Source: Candidatus Saccharimonadota bacterium
Lineage (GTDB): Bacteria > Patescibacteriota > Saccharimonadia > Saccharimonadales > Saccharimonadaceae
Assembly: GCA_900555265.1 (NCBI GenBank)
Contig: UNSL01000001.1
Coordinates: 124,001 to 188,000, forward strand
DNA: 64,000 bases
Reading direction: 5' to 3'
Shown: piece by piece, positions 11,867-20,464 of the stretch
Position numbering within the stretch: position 1 is the first letter of the stretch
How the letters are laid out: each line of letters starts with the position of its first letter
Translations under genes and position numbers: made by a program
The notes under the pieces: generated by a model
What the model was told of the DNA's origin: nothing
Database searches by the model: none
Seen by the model: the letters and a program-made list of their open reading frames with translations, nothing else

Positions 11867-11954
11867 TGGTGCGAGCGAGAAGACTTGAACTTCCACGAGC
11901 GCAATGCTCACTAGCCCCTCAAGCTAGCGCGTCTACCAATTCCGCCACGCCCGC
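11867..11954 (-). tRNA. tRNA-Leu (anticodon GAG)
   Basis: 88-nt class II tRNA. Stem CTAGC/GCTAG closes a 7-nt loop TTGAGGG, giving anticodon GAG. A long variable arm is present, acceptor GCGGGCG pairs with CGCTCGC, and CCA is encoded. Confidence 0.93.
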
Positions 11955-11978
11955 ATAACCACTTACCATTATACCCGA

Positions 11979-13769
11979 TTACGGGGTTTTGTAAACGGAC
12001 TTTTTCTCTGTCGCCCAATATTGAACATCGACATAGCGATCGACGGGATTGACAACTTCGGTGCTTGCGTCGAGGGCTTTAATGTTCCGAATATGAATAT
12101 AGTCAAACTTCGGCTGATACAAGGCAATCGCTGGGGCGTCCGCTTGCCAAACAGCAGTGAACTTCGCATAGCGATCAGCGCGTTGCTTTGCCGAGATTTT
12201 AGATCGACCACTCTCCAAAGCATCGTCCGCTATCGCATTATTGTAATTGGAGAAATTCAAACCATTGTTGGTTGCCTGCGAAGAATGCCAATAGGCATAA
12301 ACATCGGGGTCACCACCCAAGGAGAGCTCATAAACCAGCACGTCAAAATTGCGCGGCTGCAAAACTGTCTGAAGAATATTTTGAGTGGCGTCGTTCGGAT
12401 CGACAACTTTAATATCCGATTCTATGTTCAGCTCATCATACCAAACTTGGGCCAAATACCTGGCGACCTTTTCGTAATTGCTATTCTTCAAAACGACCAC
12501 GTTGAGCTTTAATTTATCATTTCCCTTCTGGCGAACATTATTTACACTCTTCCAGCCCTCAGCGTCGAGTAAAGATTTCGCTTTTTTAACATCATAGCTA
12601 GAAGAATTTGAGCTCTTTCCTAGGAATTTGTTAAGCGTTGGACCAGATAATTCTTCCGTAGACAACGACAAAGATTGGCGCAGCTTGGACGTATCAACGC
12701 TGAGCGACAAAGCCTGGCGAACTGCTTTTGATCGCAAGAACTGGCTATTGTTATTAAACAGCGCGTAAACTCCGTTATTCAAAGAATGCGCTTCTGCGGC
12801 GTACATAGATTTTACCTCGGCGGACTGATCGTTATAAATTAATTCTGGAGTTCCTGTAATTTCTCGCGTACGCAAACTTTTCGCAATATCATCCTGCGTC
12901 GGATATGCGTACAACTGGAATCGCTCCAACTTAGGTGTGCTACCATAATAATTACTATTCGACTGCAGATATAGCACTTTTTTACTACCATCGCTCGTTA
13001 CATTCTGCAGCAATCTAAAGGCGAATGGACCGCTGGATATGGGCGACTTATTAAAATCATGTTCACGTAAATTCGACGGTTTAACATCTTTTAATATATG
13101 TTTAGGGATAATCGGGAATGTCAAAGCGTGGACAAACGGCGAATATGACGACGGCAAGATAAACTTCACCGAATCGTCAGACACTTTCTCGAATTTTATA
13201 GATTTCCAGCCAGATATCTCAGCTCCAACTTCTGGATTCGCTAATAACTTCAACGTAAAGATTACATCGTCCGCCGTTAAATCTTGTCCGTCCGACCACT
13301 TCAAACCCTTTTTCAGCTTAACTGTATATTCAGTTTCTTTATCGTTTACGCTGATGCTATCCGCCATGTCAGCCTTTATATTGCCCGTTGAGTCATATCG
13401 ATACAAACTTGAAAATAGCAACTTCGCGGCAGATTTTTCAGCATTGGTTTTTGCGAAAATCGGATTTAAGTTTTCCAAAGGACCCAGCACACCCTCAGAA
13501 TATGATCCGCCAGAAGTGTATGCCATTGTCGTGAAAGAATTGCGGGAAATATGCCACTGCACCGCACTGGCGCCAATCATCACCAATACTAGAATAATCC
13601 AGACAGAAACCCGACGTCGCACATTAGACAAACGGTCCAATCTGGATGTCACGAATTTATGCGCATGACGCAAGCTTCCCTTTTCAATCTTGCGCAGACG
13701 CTTATTGACATCTTTACTGGAAACTTTTAGCCGCGCAAAACGATTCCATGACGAATTATCCGAGCTCAA
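11979..13769 (-). CDS. peptide/oligopeptide-type ABC transporter substrate-binding protein
   Basis: 596 residues of the SBP_bac_5 (OppA/DppA) family. The N-terminus is basic and cytoplasmic, with a transmembrane anchor near 56-72 instead of a lipobox. The family pattern is clear: YTVKLKKGLKWSDGQDLTADD, FTLKLLANPEV, then KAVRQALSLSVDTSKLRQ and a C-terminal QADAPAIALYQPKFDYI. The start is a TTG at 13769 preceded by AGGAG seven nt upstream. It follows secG by 10 nt and is probably co-transcribed with it. No permease or ATPase genes for this transporter lie in the window. It may supply peptides to a host-dependent cell, which is inference. Confidence 0.9.
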   Translation of the reverse strand: MSSDNSSWNRFARLKVSSKDVNKRLRKIEKGSLRHAHKFVTSRLDRLSNVRRRVSVWIILVLVMIGASAVQWHISRNSFTTMAYTSGGSYSEGVLGPLENLNPIFAKTNAEKSAAKLLFSSLYRYDSTGNIKADMADSISVNDKETEYTVKLKKGLKWSDGQDLTADDVIFTLKLLANPEVGAEISGWKSIKFEKVSDDSVKFILPSSYSPFVHALTFPIIPKHILKDVKPSNLREHDFNKSPISSGPFAFRLLQNVTSDGSKKVLYLQSNSNYYGSTPKLERFQLYAYPTQDDIAKSLRTREITGTPELIYNDQSAEVKSMYAAEAHSLNNGVYALFNNNSQFLRSKAVRQALSLSVDTSKLRQSLSLSTEELSGPTLNKFLGKSSNSSSYDVKKAKSLLDAEGWKSVNNVRQKGNDKLKLNVVVLKNSNYEKVARYLAQVWYDELNIESDIKVVDPNDATQNILQTVLQPRNFDVLVYELSLGGDPDVYAYWHSSQATNNGLNFSNYNNAIADDALESGRSKISAKQRADRYAKFTAVWQADAPAIALYQPKFDYIHIRNIKALDASTEVVNPVDRYVDVQYWATEKKSVYKTP

Positions 13770-13779
13770 ATCTATTCTC

Positions 13780-14016
13780 CTATTTTTGCAATCCCGGCAA
13801 AATCATACTTGCCAAAATCGATAGCACAAAAATCACCGCAAAAACAATAGTTACGTCAAACAAGTTTTTATCAAATCCGCGACGAGTAGTGAATAATTCC
13901 CCAGACGAGCCGAATCCTGCACCCAAACTTGCGCCTCGTTGCTGCAACAAAATTGCGATAATCATCAGTACGGCAGACCCAAGCGTCACGTACGGTAAAA
14001 TTGTATCAATTGACAT
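13780..14016 (-). CDS. secG: preprotein translocase subunit SecG
   Basis: 78 residues with two transmembrane helices and the SecG hallmark between them (LLQQRGASLGAGFGSSGELF, then TTRRGFDKNLF). SecG assists the SecYEG channel in protein export. AAGGAG lies 4 nt before the ATG. It immediately follows the small membrane protein gene and precedes the peptide-binding protein. Confidence 0.93.
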   Translation of the reverse strand: MSIDTILPYVTLGSAVLMIIAILLQQRGASLGAGFGSSGELFTTRRGFDKNLFDVTIVFAVIFVLSILASMILPGLQK

Positions 14017-14017
14017 A

Positions 14018-14392
14018 TTACTCCTTTTCTTCCCGCTGTAAAACCAGCGCGCTACTTATAATATAGTTTACCAAACTCAATATAATCCCGGCAATAATTG
14101 AATGCGCAAAAGTCATAGAAATTCCTGGTGCCAAAGCTAATGAAATATAAACCATAAAGCCATTTACAATTAAGGTAAACAGCCCTAATGTCAATAGGAT
14201 TGCTGGCAGGGCTAGAATTGTAACAATTGGCTTCAATATACTATTCACTACCGAAAATATCAACCCCGCCATCATAAACGTCCACGCAGAAGTTGCGCCC
14301 GGAGTTTCATTTCCAAGTAGCCGCACCGCAACCCAAATGCCTATCGAATTAAGAATCAGCCGAATCAAAAACGTTGCAAATTGTCTTTTCAT
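14018..14392 (-). CDS. phage-holin-family-4-like small membrane protein
   Basis: 124 residues with four transmembrane helices and the motif NSILKPIVTILALPAILLTL between helices 2 and 3, as in the phage_holin_4_2/YvlD family. Despite the name these are usually chromosomal membrane proteins of unclear role. A promoter with TATAAT at 14400-14405 and a TCGACA box 17 nt upstream ends 7 nt before the ATG, so the start is predicted leaderless. It heads an operon with secG. Confidence 0.88.
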   Translation of the reverse strand: MKRQFATFLIRLILNSIGIWVAVRLLGNETPGATSAWTFMMAGLIFSVVNSILKPIVTILALPAILLTLGLFTLIVNGFMVYISLALAPGISMTFAHSIIAGIILSLVNYIISSALVLQREEKE

Positions 14393-14442
14393 TAGTCTTA
14401 TTATATATAATTTATGCTTTATTGTCGATTGAATACTTGATT

Positions 14443-16020
14443 TTAAGATAAGCGCTTAATCAAATTCGCCTTTTTCGTGCCAACTTCCGCCTGCAATTCC
14501 GCATAATCCGCCTCGATAATTTTTTTCACACTACCGAACTTCCTCAACAATTTCGCACGCGTCTTTGGGCCAATTCCCGGAATTTCTTCCAGTTGGTTTT
14601 TCGTCTGATTTTGACGCTTCAGCGCTGTATGATAACTCACAGCAAATCGGTGTGACTCATCACGAATCCGCTGGAAAAGCTTGACAATGTCCGTCGTCGC
14701 AATAGAACTTTTTGTAAAATTGTCCCGGCTGGAACCGTCATCAATAGCAGAGCCTCGTAAATTCTTTGAGTGCGAGCCGGCGTTGCGCTGAGCGGGATGC
14801 AAATTCACCACATACACATCATTATATTCGTGAATAGCAATGTCCTGATGAATAGATTTTTGCAGTTCCTCAATATATGACATGTCGATTTGTGAGCCAG
14901 TTTTATGAATAATAATTTCTTCCTCGCGTTTGGCGATGCTAATAATAGGCAATTTTATTCCGCGCTCATCTCTTGCTTTAATCGCTGCCGAAAGTTGACC
15001 TTTTCCACCGTCAATCAACAACAGATCTGGACAGCCCCAGCTTTTGATATTTCGCTCACCAAGTCGCCTAAAAATCACCTCGTACATATTTCCAGTGTCG
15101 TCGTTTTTTTCACCCACCTTAAATTTGCGATATTCCGCACGATCGCTCGCACCATTCGTAAAGACTACCATACTCGCCACGACTTGACGTCCGCTCATAT
15201 GCGAAATATCATAGCCCTCAATTCGCACTGGAATATTTTTCAAGCCAAGTAGTTTCGCTAAATCAGCCAGAGCCTTGTCTTTTGAAATATCCAAAAACTC
15301 CTTATCGCCAAACATAACACGTCGCTGAAGCTCTTGCATGGCGCGCAACTTATTCCTCAGACTTGCCGCCCGCTCAAAATCATGAAGCCCCGCAGCCGTT
15401 TTCATATCACGCTCCAGCTCCACAGCAATAGCTTTGCGATTTCCCTTAATGTAACTTATCAATTTGCGCAAACTAGCTTTATACGCGTCCGAACCATCAC
15501 TTATCTTCGGACTTAAACCTAAATCCTCATCCAACTTTGATTGCCCAGGGCGTCTTTGGTGAGTGAGATATGGAAAAATTCGCCTCAAATAGCGCAATGC
15601 CTTTTTTAACGCAAAACCATTGTAAAATGGACCAAAATAATCCGCACCATCATCGGCAGGATTCCGCGTAAAACTGACCGTCGGCCAATCGCTTTTCATA
15701 TCAATCCGAACGTACATCTGAGACTTGTCGTCGCGCAGCAGAACGTTGTATCGCGGCATGTACCGTTTGATCATCTCGCTTTCCAAAAATAGCGCGTCAA
15801 CCTCACTCTCAGTTTCAATCCAATCAGTATCAAAAATCTCCGCCACCAGCGCCATAGTTTTATTGTCTCGCCCGCGTGAATCTTGAAAATACTGACGTAC
15901 GCGATTTTTAAGAACCGCCGCCTTACCAACATAAATTACCTCGCCGCTCGCCGACTTATGAAAATAAACGCCGGGCGTTCGCGGCAAAGTTTTTAGCTTG
16001 GCTTGCAATGCTTGATTCAT
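14443..16020 (-). CDS. uvrC: excinuclease ABC subunit C
   Basis: 525-residue nucleotide-excision-repair nuclease. The N-terminal GIY-YIG domain is clear (PGVYFHKSASGEVIYVGKA), then a UvrB-binding UVR motif (AAGLHDFERAASLRNKLRAM), the RNase H-like endonuclease domain (IEGYDISHMSGRQVVASMVV, LLLIDGGKGQLSAA) and C-terminal HhH (EEIPGIGPKTRAKLLRKFG). It is shorter than the usual ~600 residues. A TGTAAT box at 16028-16033 ends 7 nt before the ATG. UvrA is also in the window at 23518; UvrB is not. Confidence 0.95.
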   Translation of the reverse strand: MNQALQAKLKTLPRTPGVYFHKSASGEVIYVGKAAVLKNRVRQYFQDSRGRDNKTMALVAEIFDTDWIETESEVDALFLESEMIKRYMPRYNVLLRDDKSQMYVRIDMKSDWPTVSFTRNPADDGADYFGPFYNGFALKKALRYLRRIFPYLTHQRRPGQSKLDEDLGLSPKISDGSDAYKASLRKLISYIKGNRKAIAVELERDMKTAAGLHDFERAASLRNKLRAMQELQRRVMFGDKEFLDISKDKALADLAKLLGLKNIPVRIEGYDISHMSGRQVVASMVVFTNGASDRAEYRKFKVGEKNDDTGNMYEVIFRRLGERNIKSWGCPDLLLIDGGKGQLSAAIKARDERGIKLPIISIAKREEEIIIHKTGSQIDMSYIEELQKSIHQDIAIHEYNDVYVVNLHPAQRNAGSHSKNLRGSAIDDGSSRDNFTKSSIATTDIVKLFQRIRDESHRFAVSYHTALKRQNQTKNQLEEIPGIGPKTRAKLLRKFGSVKKIIEADYAELQAEVGTKKANLIKRLS

Positions 16021-16076
16021 TAAATATATTACAATCTAAATACGCCAATTATGCAAGCATCGTCCTAGTGATTAGC

Positions 16077-16424
16077 CTAATCTTCCAGCCACTTCCTGAG
16101 AACTACCGCCTGATTATGTTCCGTATCTTTGGCGCCGTATAACAGCGTAACAGCAGATTGTTTACTCCAATTATTCTTCGCCTCGGCTGCCGCAGGATTA
16201 TTATCCAGCTCCTTCATATAACGGCGAGAAAATTCCGGGAATTTTTCTAGGTCGTGATTAAACCATTTACGCAATTCATCAGTCGGGGCAATTTCTTTAT
16301 TCCACTCGTCCAATGCAGCTCGTTCTTTGCTAATTCCGCGTGGCCACAATCGATCGACCAACACACGATAACTACCGTCCGACGCGGTCGACTCATAAAT
16401 CCGTTCAATTTTATACTTTGTCAT
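16077..16424 (-). CDS. DUF488 family protein
   Basis: 115 residues. The family signature is plain: IYESTASDGSYRVLVDRLWPRGISK near the N-terminus, DEWNKEIAPTDELRKWF in the middle and VTLLYGAKDTEHNQAVVLR near the end. DUF488 proteins have no settled biochemical function, though some may bind nucleic acid. It starts 12 nt downstream of the stop of the next gene and is probably in an operon with it. Confidence 0.88.
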   Translation of the reverse strand: MTKYKIERIYESTASDGSYRVLVDRLWPRGISKERAALDEWNKEIAPTDELRKWFNHDLEKFPEFSRRYMKELDNNPAAAEAKNNWSKQSAVTLLYGAKDTEHNQAVVLRKWLED

Positions 16425-16436
16425 AATTTCATATAA

Positions 16437-17456
16437 CTACAAAGCGCTAATCAGGTCAATAAAACGCTCTTTTGAGCTAACATATTCGCCTAATTCTATA
16501 CTCGTTACTGGCAATTTAACATCGTGTTTGTGCAATAACTTTCGCACTTCATCTTGCTTGTCATACGGTACTTCTATATGTGAAATATTTGCAATATTTA
16601 TCAGTTTACCGGCACGAACTTCGTATTGACGCATTGGCTTATCTAGTTTTATCTGTGAATCAATATTTTTCACACCAATTAGTATCGGATAATTTCCAGA
16701 TATGTCACTACCTAAGCAAAAAACGTCCCATACATTTCGCGCTTGACTATTTACTTTTTTGCCCCAAGTATTATCACCATTATTATCATGAGACAATGCT
16801 CGCCATGCTTTCCAGCGACGCATCATTTTAAAACCGCTAGTTATGAATAGACGAGCGTAAAACATGCCATAATAATACGACACCCATGTAAGCGCATCAC
16901 CGTAACGATTTTCTTCTTTCCACCCAAGCCTATGTCTATCAGCATACGATCGCGCGATCATTCTGCTCCGACACAGTGAAACCGAATACACAACACGTTG
17001 ATTGCTCCCACCAAAAACCGCATAGACGTCGCGAGCCGGCTCAAGACCTCTAGTTTCACAAAAACTACTAAGTACATCAATTACATTATCACTATTATGT
17101 TGCCAACGACCCGTTCCGTGCCATAACCGAGTATTCTTCGTTATTTTTCGATATTCTTTTATTTCAGACTCTTTAAACTGGCGTATTGATTTTGGCTTGA
17201 TTATGTATTTTCTGGCAAATTTGTCTAATATTTTTTCAGCCCGTCGCAATCGCATTCTATGGGAAACCGCTAATAATAGATGATACGGTAAATATTGTAA
17301 TGATTTCTTTACGAATAGTCTTTGATATTTATCACCTTCAGCTTTATCGCCTCGTCTTAGCGAGTTTCGAGAGTATCGGTGTGTGCGCTTCTCGATGGCG
17401 CTATTTTTAGTTAACTTACAAAAACGAGCATTAAGTATCTTCAAAATCTTTTTCAT
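16437..17456 (-). CDS. Arg-rich protein, possible ADP-ribosyltransferase-like fold
   Basis: 339 residues, strongly basic in the first 90 (many RR and KK pairs), with no signal peptide or membrane helix. I do not recognise a named family. A block near residues 107-170 reads RLWHGTGRWQ, then RGLEPARDVYAVFGG, then VVYSVSLCRSRMIARSYA. That order (H-G-T, G-L, Y-S-V-S, A-R-x-Y-A) resembles the H-Y-x core of the ART/PARP-like fold, but I cannot confirm it. The C-terminal half has ISGNYPILIGVKNI and a beta-rich tail. A TATAGT box lies 5 nt before the ATG. Function unknown. Confidence 0.7.
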   Translation of the reverse strand: MKKILKILNARFCKLTKNSAIEKRTHRYSRNSLRRGDKAEGDKYQRLFVKKSLQYLPYHLLLAVSHRMRLRRAEKILDKFARKYIIKPKSIRQFKESEIKEYRKITKNTRLWHGTGRWQHNSDNVIDVLSSFCETRGLEPARDVYAVFGGSNQRVVYSVSLCRSRMIARSYADRHRLGWKEENRYGDALTWVSYYYGMFYARLFITSGFKMMRRWKAWRALSHDNNGDNTWGKKVNSQARNVWDVFCLGSDISGNYPILIGVKNIDSQIKLDKPMRQYEVRAGKLINIANISHIEVPYDKQDEVRKLLHKHDVKLPVTSIELGEYVSSKERFIDLISAL

Positions 17457-17495
17457 ACTAGACTATAATATTCAATATACTAAGTTTAGTCTATT

Positions 17496-18218
17496 CTAGA
17501 CACCGACACTACGTAAATATTCCTCCAAAAACCCACTCCAGTCGGGCGCATTCTTCTCGCGGAAATAGGCGCGAAGAAAATCAACCATAATTTGATGACG
17601 ATTCTCCGCTTCTATTCGCCCCGGTTCAGTCAACATCAAACCTTTCAATTTCAACAGCTTCTCAAAGAAGTGATTGATAAATCCGTCAGTGTCATGCGTA
17701 TTGCCATCAGCGTTATATTCGTGCGCCGCCAAATTGACATTCGGCCAGACTTTAGGATCAAAAATCCGACCGCCGTGATGACAAGCATAAGTCAACGCCC
17801 GCTCAATGCCGACCGCACCAATAGCATCACACATATCAGCGTCAGACGCTAATTTCCCCGCCAGCCGCTGCGGCTGCTTGCCGTTCAGCCGTTTGCTATA
17901 ACCAATCGCCGCAATATTTTCCAGCACAACCCGACTTAAATCATCAGCTATCTCTGCCTGCGCCATAATATTTACCGCGTTCGTCAATTTTTCCGCCTGC
18001 GTTTTACCGACTAATTTATAATCATCAACATCATGCAGCCAAGCTGTCAACAGCACTTCTTGCAGATTCACTGATCCGTTGCATTCGTTAGCGAAACGCT
18101 CTGCCAGCAACGCCACTCGCTCAACATGATCATCAGCATGCCCCGAAGTGTCGCCACCCAGCAACTGACGAACTTTAGTCTTTACTATTTCAAGCTGGGC
18201 AATCTGTCGATCGTTCAT
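17496..18218 (-). CDS. HD-domain metal-dependent phosphohydrolase
   Basis: 240 residues with the HD hallmark: first His in GHADDHVERVALLAERFA, the metal-binding HD pair in TAWLHDVDDYKL, and a distal Asp in ASDADMCDAIGAVGIERAL. This is the YedJ/PF01966 type of small HD hydrolase, which usually acts on nucleotides or phosphoester signals; the substrate here is unknown. The start at 18218 (MNDRQIAQ) is preferred over an upstream in-frame ATG because a TATAAT at 18225-18230 ends 6 nt before it. Confidence 0.9.
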   Translation of the reverse strand: MNDRQIAQLEIVKTKVRQLLGGDTSGHADDHVERVALLAERFANECNGSVNLQEVLLTAWLHDVDDYKLVGKTQAEKLTNAVNIMAQAEIADDLSRVVLENIAAIGYSKRLNGKQPQRLAGKLASDADMCDAIGAVGIERALTYACHHGGRIFDPKVWPNVNLAAHEYNADGNTHDTDGFINHFFEKLLKLKGLMLTEPGRIEAENRHQIMVDFLRAYFREKNAPDWSGFLEEYLRSVGV

Positions 18219-18248
18219 ACTCATATTATACATAAAAGCAGAGTCGCA

Positions 18249-18578
18249 CTACAACAACGACTCCCTAACTATAGATTGCAAAACCGGCACAACATCTATT
18301 TCAAACCACGGATTACGCTTACGCCAGCCAATGTTAAGCGGCGATGGATGAACCAACGGAAAATAATCTGGTAAATATGCATCGAAATTAGATACGGTTG
18401 CCGTTAAGTTACGTTCAGCGCGATGATTCAAATAGTATTTCTGAGCATAAGACCCAACCAATATAATCAATCGCACATTCGGCATTTGAGCCAACAAACG
18501 CGGATGCCACTTTCTAGCAAAATCCAGGCGTGGCGGCAAATCCACAAGCCTCGTATATGGGCGGATGTTTATTCTCAA
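18249..18578 (-). pseudogene. uracil-DNA glycosylase family remnant (N-terminus missing)
   Basis: 109 residues matching the C-terminal half of a UDG-superfamily protein: DLPPRLDFARKWHPRLLAQM, LIILVGSYAQKYYL and the DNA-binding HPSPLNIGWRKRNPWFE. Complete members are about 190-200 residues and begin with a GQAPG-type catalytic motif, which is absent here. Upstream of 18578 the sequence becomes AT-rich and non-homologous, so the 5' part seems to have been lost or replaced. It could be an expressed fragment, but the missing catalytic motif argues for a pseudogene. Confidence 0.75.
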
Positions 18579-18687
18579 TTATTTCTAAATTCTTTTAACA
18601 TTTTATTTAAAACTAATGCATTTTCATATCCTTCAATTAACATCTTAGAGATTTTATTTCTGATCGCTTTCTTATGGCATAAAAATT

Positions 18688-18723
18688 CCTCCTGATCAGT
18701 TTTTCTTAACCATAATCAGGAGG
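18688..18723 (-). terminator. terminator hairpin after the EXLDI gene
   Basis: Perfect 9-bp stem CCTCCTGAT (18688-18696) and ATCAGGAGG (18715-18723), followed on the minus strand by AATTTTTA. It lies 28 nt beyond the stop of the EXLDI gene. The 18579-18687 gap holds nothing else I can support; an open frame of about 42 codons there lacks a start. Confidence 0.65.
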
Positions 18724-18750
18724 TTTCTATACACAGAATTTTACACAGTC

Positions 18751-19119
18751 TCAAATATCTAGTACTTCTACTATCTCTTCTCTTTTTTCTTTCATTATAA
18801 TTTTTTTGATTACTTCTTCATCTAAGTATTTCGAGAAATCATCCAATTCAGATGTTACTTCAAATATTATATTATGATTTTTATCACTTAAATCAAAACT
18901 CGAATCATATTTTGTTTTATCTGACCAATAATTCCAATTTATATCTGCCCTTTCATAATATACATAATTTCTTTTTGGAGTTACAAACACTCTTTTATTA
19001 ATGAGTTTTTTCCCATCTTCTGCTTTAAACATTTCAGAATATAATTTTATTCCTTTGAATACTTTATAATCACTAATAGTATCATTTGAAACATTTAATC
19101 TAATATCTTCATACTTCAT
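18751..19119 (-). CDS. EXLDI family protein
   Basis: 122 residues ending in EVLDI, the C-terminal E-x-L-D-I motif that names this small bacterial family. The body is rich in Lys, Tyr, Asp and Ile, with beta-strand repeats such as KRVFVTPKRNYVYYERADI. Function is unknown. The ATG at 19119 has GAAGGTG a few nt upstream; an earlier in-frame ATG at 19143 is less likely. The gene is much more AT-rich than its neighbours and sits beside a truncated glycosylase gene, which suggests acquisition by transfer. Confidence 0.75.
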   Translation of the reverse strand: MKYEDIRLNVSNDTISDYKVFKGIKLYSEMFKAEDGKKLINKRVFVTPKRNYVYYERADINWNYWSDKTKYDSSFDLSDKNHNIIFEVTSELDDFSKYLDEEVIKKIIMKEKREEIVEVLDI

Positions 19120-19153
19120 AAAACACCTTCTTATGTTAATCAATTTTACTATA

Positions 19154-19169
19154 TTATCAACACTGATAA
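19154..19169. promoter_or_regulatory. inverted repeat upstream of EXLDI gene
   Basis: Perfect TTATCA-N4-TGATAA palindrome 35 nt upstream of the EXLDI start codon, in the position expected for a promoter-proximal operator. No matching regulator is adjacent. Confidence 0.4.
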
Positions 19170-19229
19170 AGTAAATTAATTGTTACTTTTCTCAATAATA
19201 TCAAATATATTCTCCATATTACAATTATG

Positions 19230-19688
19230 TCATAAAGCGTTAGTTAGTAAAGTGTATTCTTTAGGAAGATGATCTATATTAAGCCACCGGGCTTCCATTA
19301 TTTCAAAGTTGCATTTTATGTCATAATCAGACGCGTGCGCCACAAAAACTCGAACTGAAAATTTGGCATATGATTCATGAGAATTAGCTTTTCCGAGATA
19401 TCGCAGATTATGTATCTTTAATCCAATTTCTTCCAAGACTTCTCTAACGGCAGCCTGCTCATAACTCTCATTATATTTCACCCCGCCTCCTGGCAAAGCC
19501 CATTCTTGACGACTAAAGCGGCTTCTAACTAATAAAATCTTACCATCATCACGATAAACAATCACCCGTACGCGGTCCTTCTTCGGTGCAATCCTAAAAA
19601 TTAGCGACATGACGCATGCAGTTCCACGAAAAACCGCCCGCGCGAATGAGCTAAACATCTCGCCAACTATCGATCCTTTGCGAGACAT
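19230..19688 (-). CDS. NUDIX hydrolase
   Basis: 152 residues. A complete Nudix box is present (GGVKYNESYEQAAVREVLEE, then IGL). The preceding DDGKILLVRSRFSRQEWALP is typical of the fold's first strands. The first 30 residues are amphipathic (MSRKGSIVGEMFSSFARAVF) and may be membrane-associated. It lies 32 nt downstream of the cupin gene and is probably the last gene of the fur-trx-cupin transcript. The substrate is unknown. Confidence 0.88.
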   Translation of the reverse strand: MSRKGSIVGEMFSSFARAVFRGTACVMSLIFRIAPKKDRVRVIVYRDDGKILLVRSRFSRQEWALPGGGVKYNESYEQAAVREVLEEIGLKIHNLRYLGKANSHESYAKFSVRVFVAHASDYDIKCNFEIMEARWLNIDHLPKEYTLLTNAL

Positions 19689-19720
19689 AATTAGTAGAAA
19701 CTTTCTCCTTTGGCGACAGT

Positions 19721-20116
19721 TTATTCTGTGGTTACGCCGTCAAAATCTTCTTCGTTAGCCTCCGCTTCTTCGCGAGTCGCCCGAACGATTCCATCTTTGT
19801 GATGTGCTGGACTATAAATCGTGTAGAGCTTAAGTGGCTCATCGCCGATATTTATCACATTATGCTCAGCTCCCGCCGGCACAATAATAGCACTACCGTC
19901 AGAAACAGCATATTCATTGCCATCAATCAAAACCTTACCTTCGCCAGACTCAAATCTGAAAAACTGATCATTCTCCTCGTGAACCTCCGAACCAATTTCC
20001 CCGCCAACAGGCAGGCTCATCAACACCAATTGACAATGCTTCGCAGTATATAGAACTTGACGAAAATTATCATTTTCTAACGTAAGTTTTTCGATATTTC
20101 CACTAAAACCCTTCAT
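19721..20116 (-). CDS. cupin domain protein
   Basis: 131 residues forming a single cupin barrel. Motif 1 is degenerate around GSEVHEENDQFFRFESGEG and motif 2 reads VPAGAEHNVINIGDEPLKLY, with metal-ligand candidates His, Glu and His. Such mannose-6-phosphate-isomerase-like cupins are common, small and mostly uncharacterised. AAGGGGG lies about 7 nt before the ATG. It follows trx by 18 nt in an operon led by a Fur-family regulator, so a role in oxidative stress is plausible but inferred. Confidence 0.88.
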   Translation of the reverse strand: MKGFSGNIEKLTLENDNFRQVLYTAKHCQLVLMSLPVGGEIGSEVHEENDQFFRFESGEGKVLIDGNEYAVSDGSAIIVPAGAEHNVINIGDEPLKLYTIYSPAHHKDGIVRATREEAEANEEDFDGVTTE

Positions 20117-20134
20117 AAATCCCCCTTCTATTTT

Positions 20135-20464
20135 TTATTTCGCAGCTTTTTCCAAAGCGTCAATCAACGTCTGCTTCGGCTTCATACCAATCATTTCAGC
20201 AACTTCCTCGCCGCCAACAAAAATCTTCATATTTGGAATTCCCTGCACGCGGTATTCCATAGCCAATTGCGCATTTTCCTGACTTGATTCAGTGTCAACC
20301 TTAACAATATCAAACTCTGTTTCTTCAGCAATTTGATGCAAAAGCGGAGCCATTGCGCGGCATGGCGGACACCATGGCGCCCAAAAATCAACTAGCACAG
20401 GACCGTCGCTTTTTAGCACCTTATCTTCGAATTCTTGCTTTGTTGTAATTTCATATAAAGCCAT
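20135..20464 (-). CDS. trxA: thioredoxin
   Basis: 109 residues with the thioredoxin fold and a WCPPC active site (Cys32 and Cys35) rather than the usual WCGPC. The cis-proline segment YRVQGIPNMKIFVGG is present. A CPPC centre tends to shift redox potential. The start at 20464 is chosen because AGGAGG lies 5 nt upstream and the ATG overlaps the fur stop codon (TAATG), giving tight coupling to the regulator gene. Confidence 0.95.
   Translation of the reverse strand: MALYEITTKQEFEDKVLKSDGPVLVDFWAPWCPPCRAMAPLLHQIAEETEFDIVKVDTESSQENAQLAMEYRVQGIPNMKIFVGGEEVAEMIGMKPKQTLIDALEKAAK

Noticed and set aside
18579-18690. Minus-strand frame of about 42 codons between the UDG remnant and the EXLDI terminator
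   Set aside because: It begins right after a stop and has no start codon; perhaps a decayed fragment.
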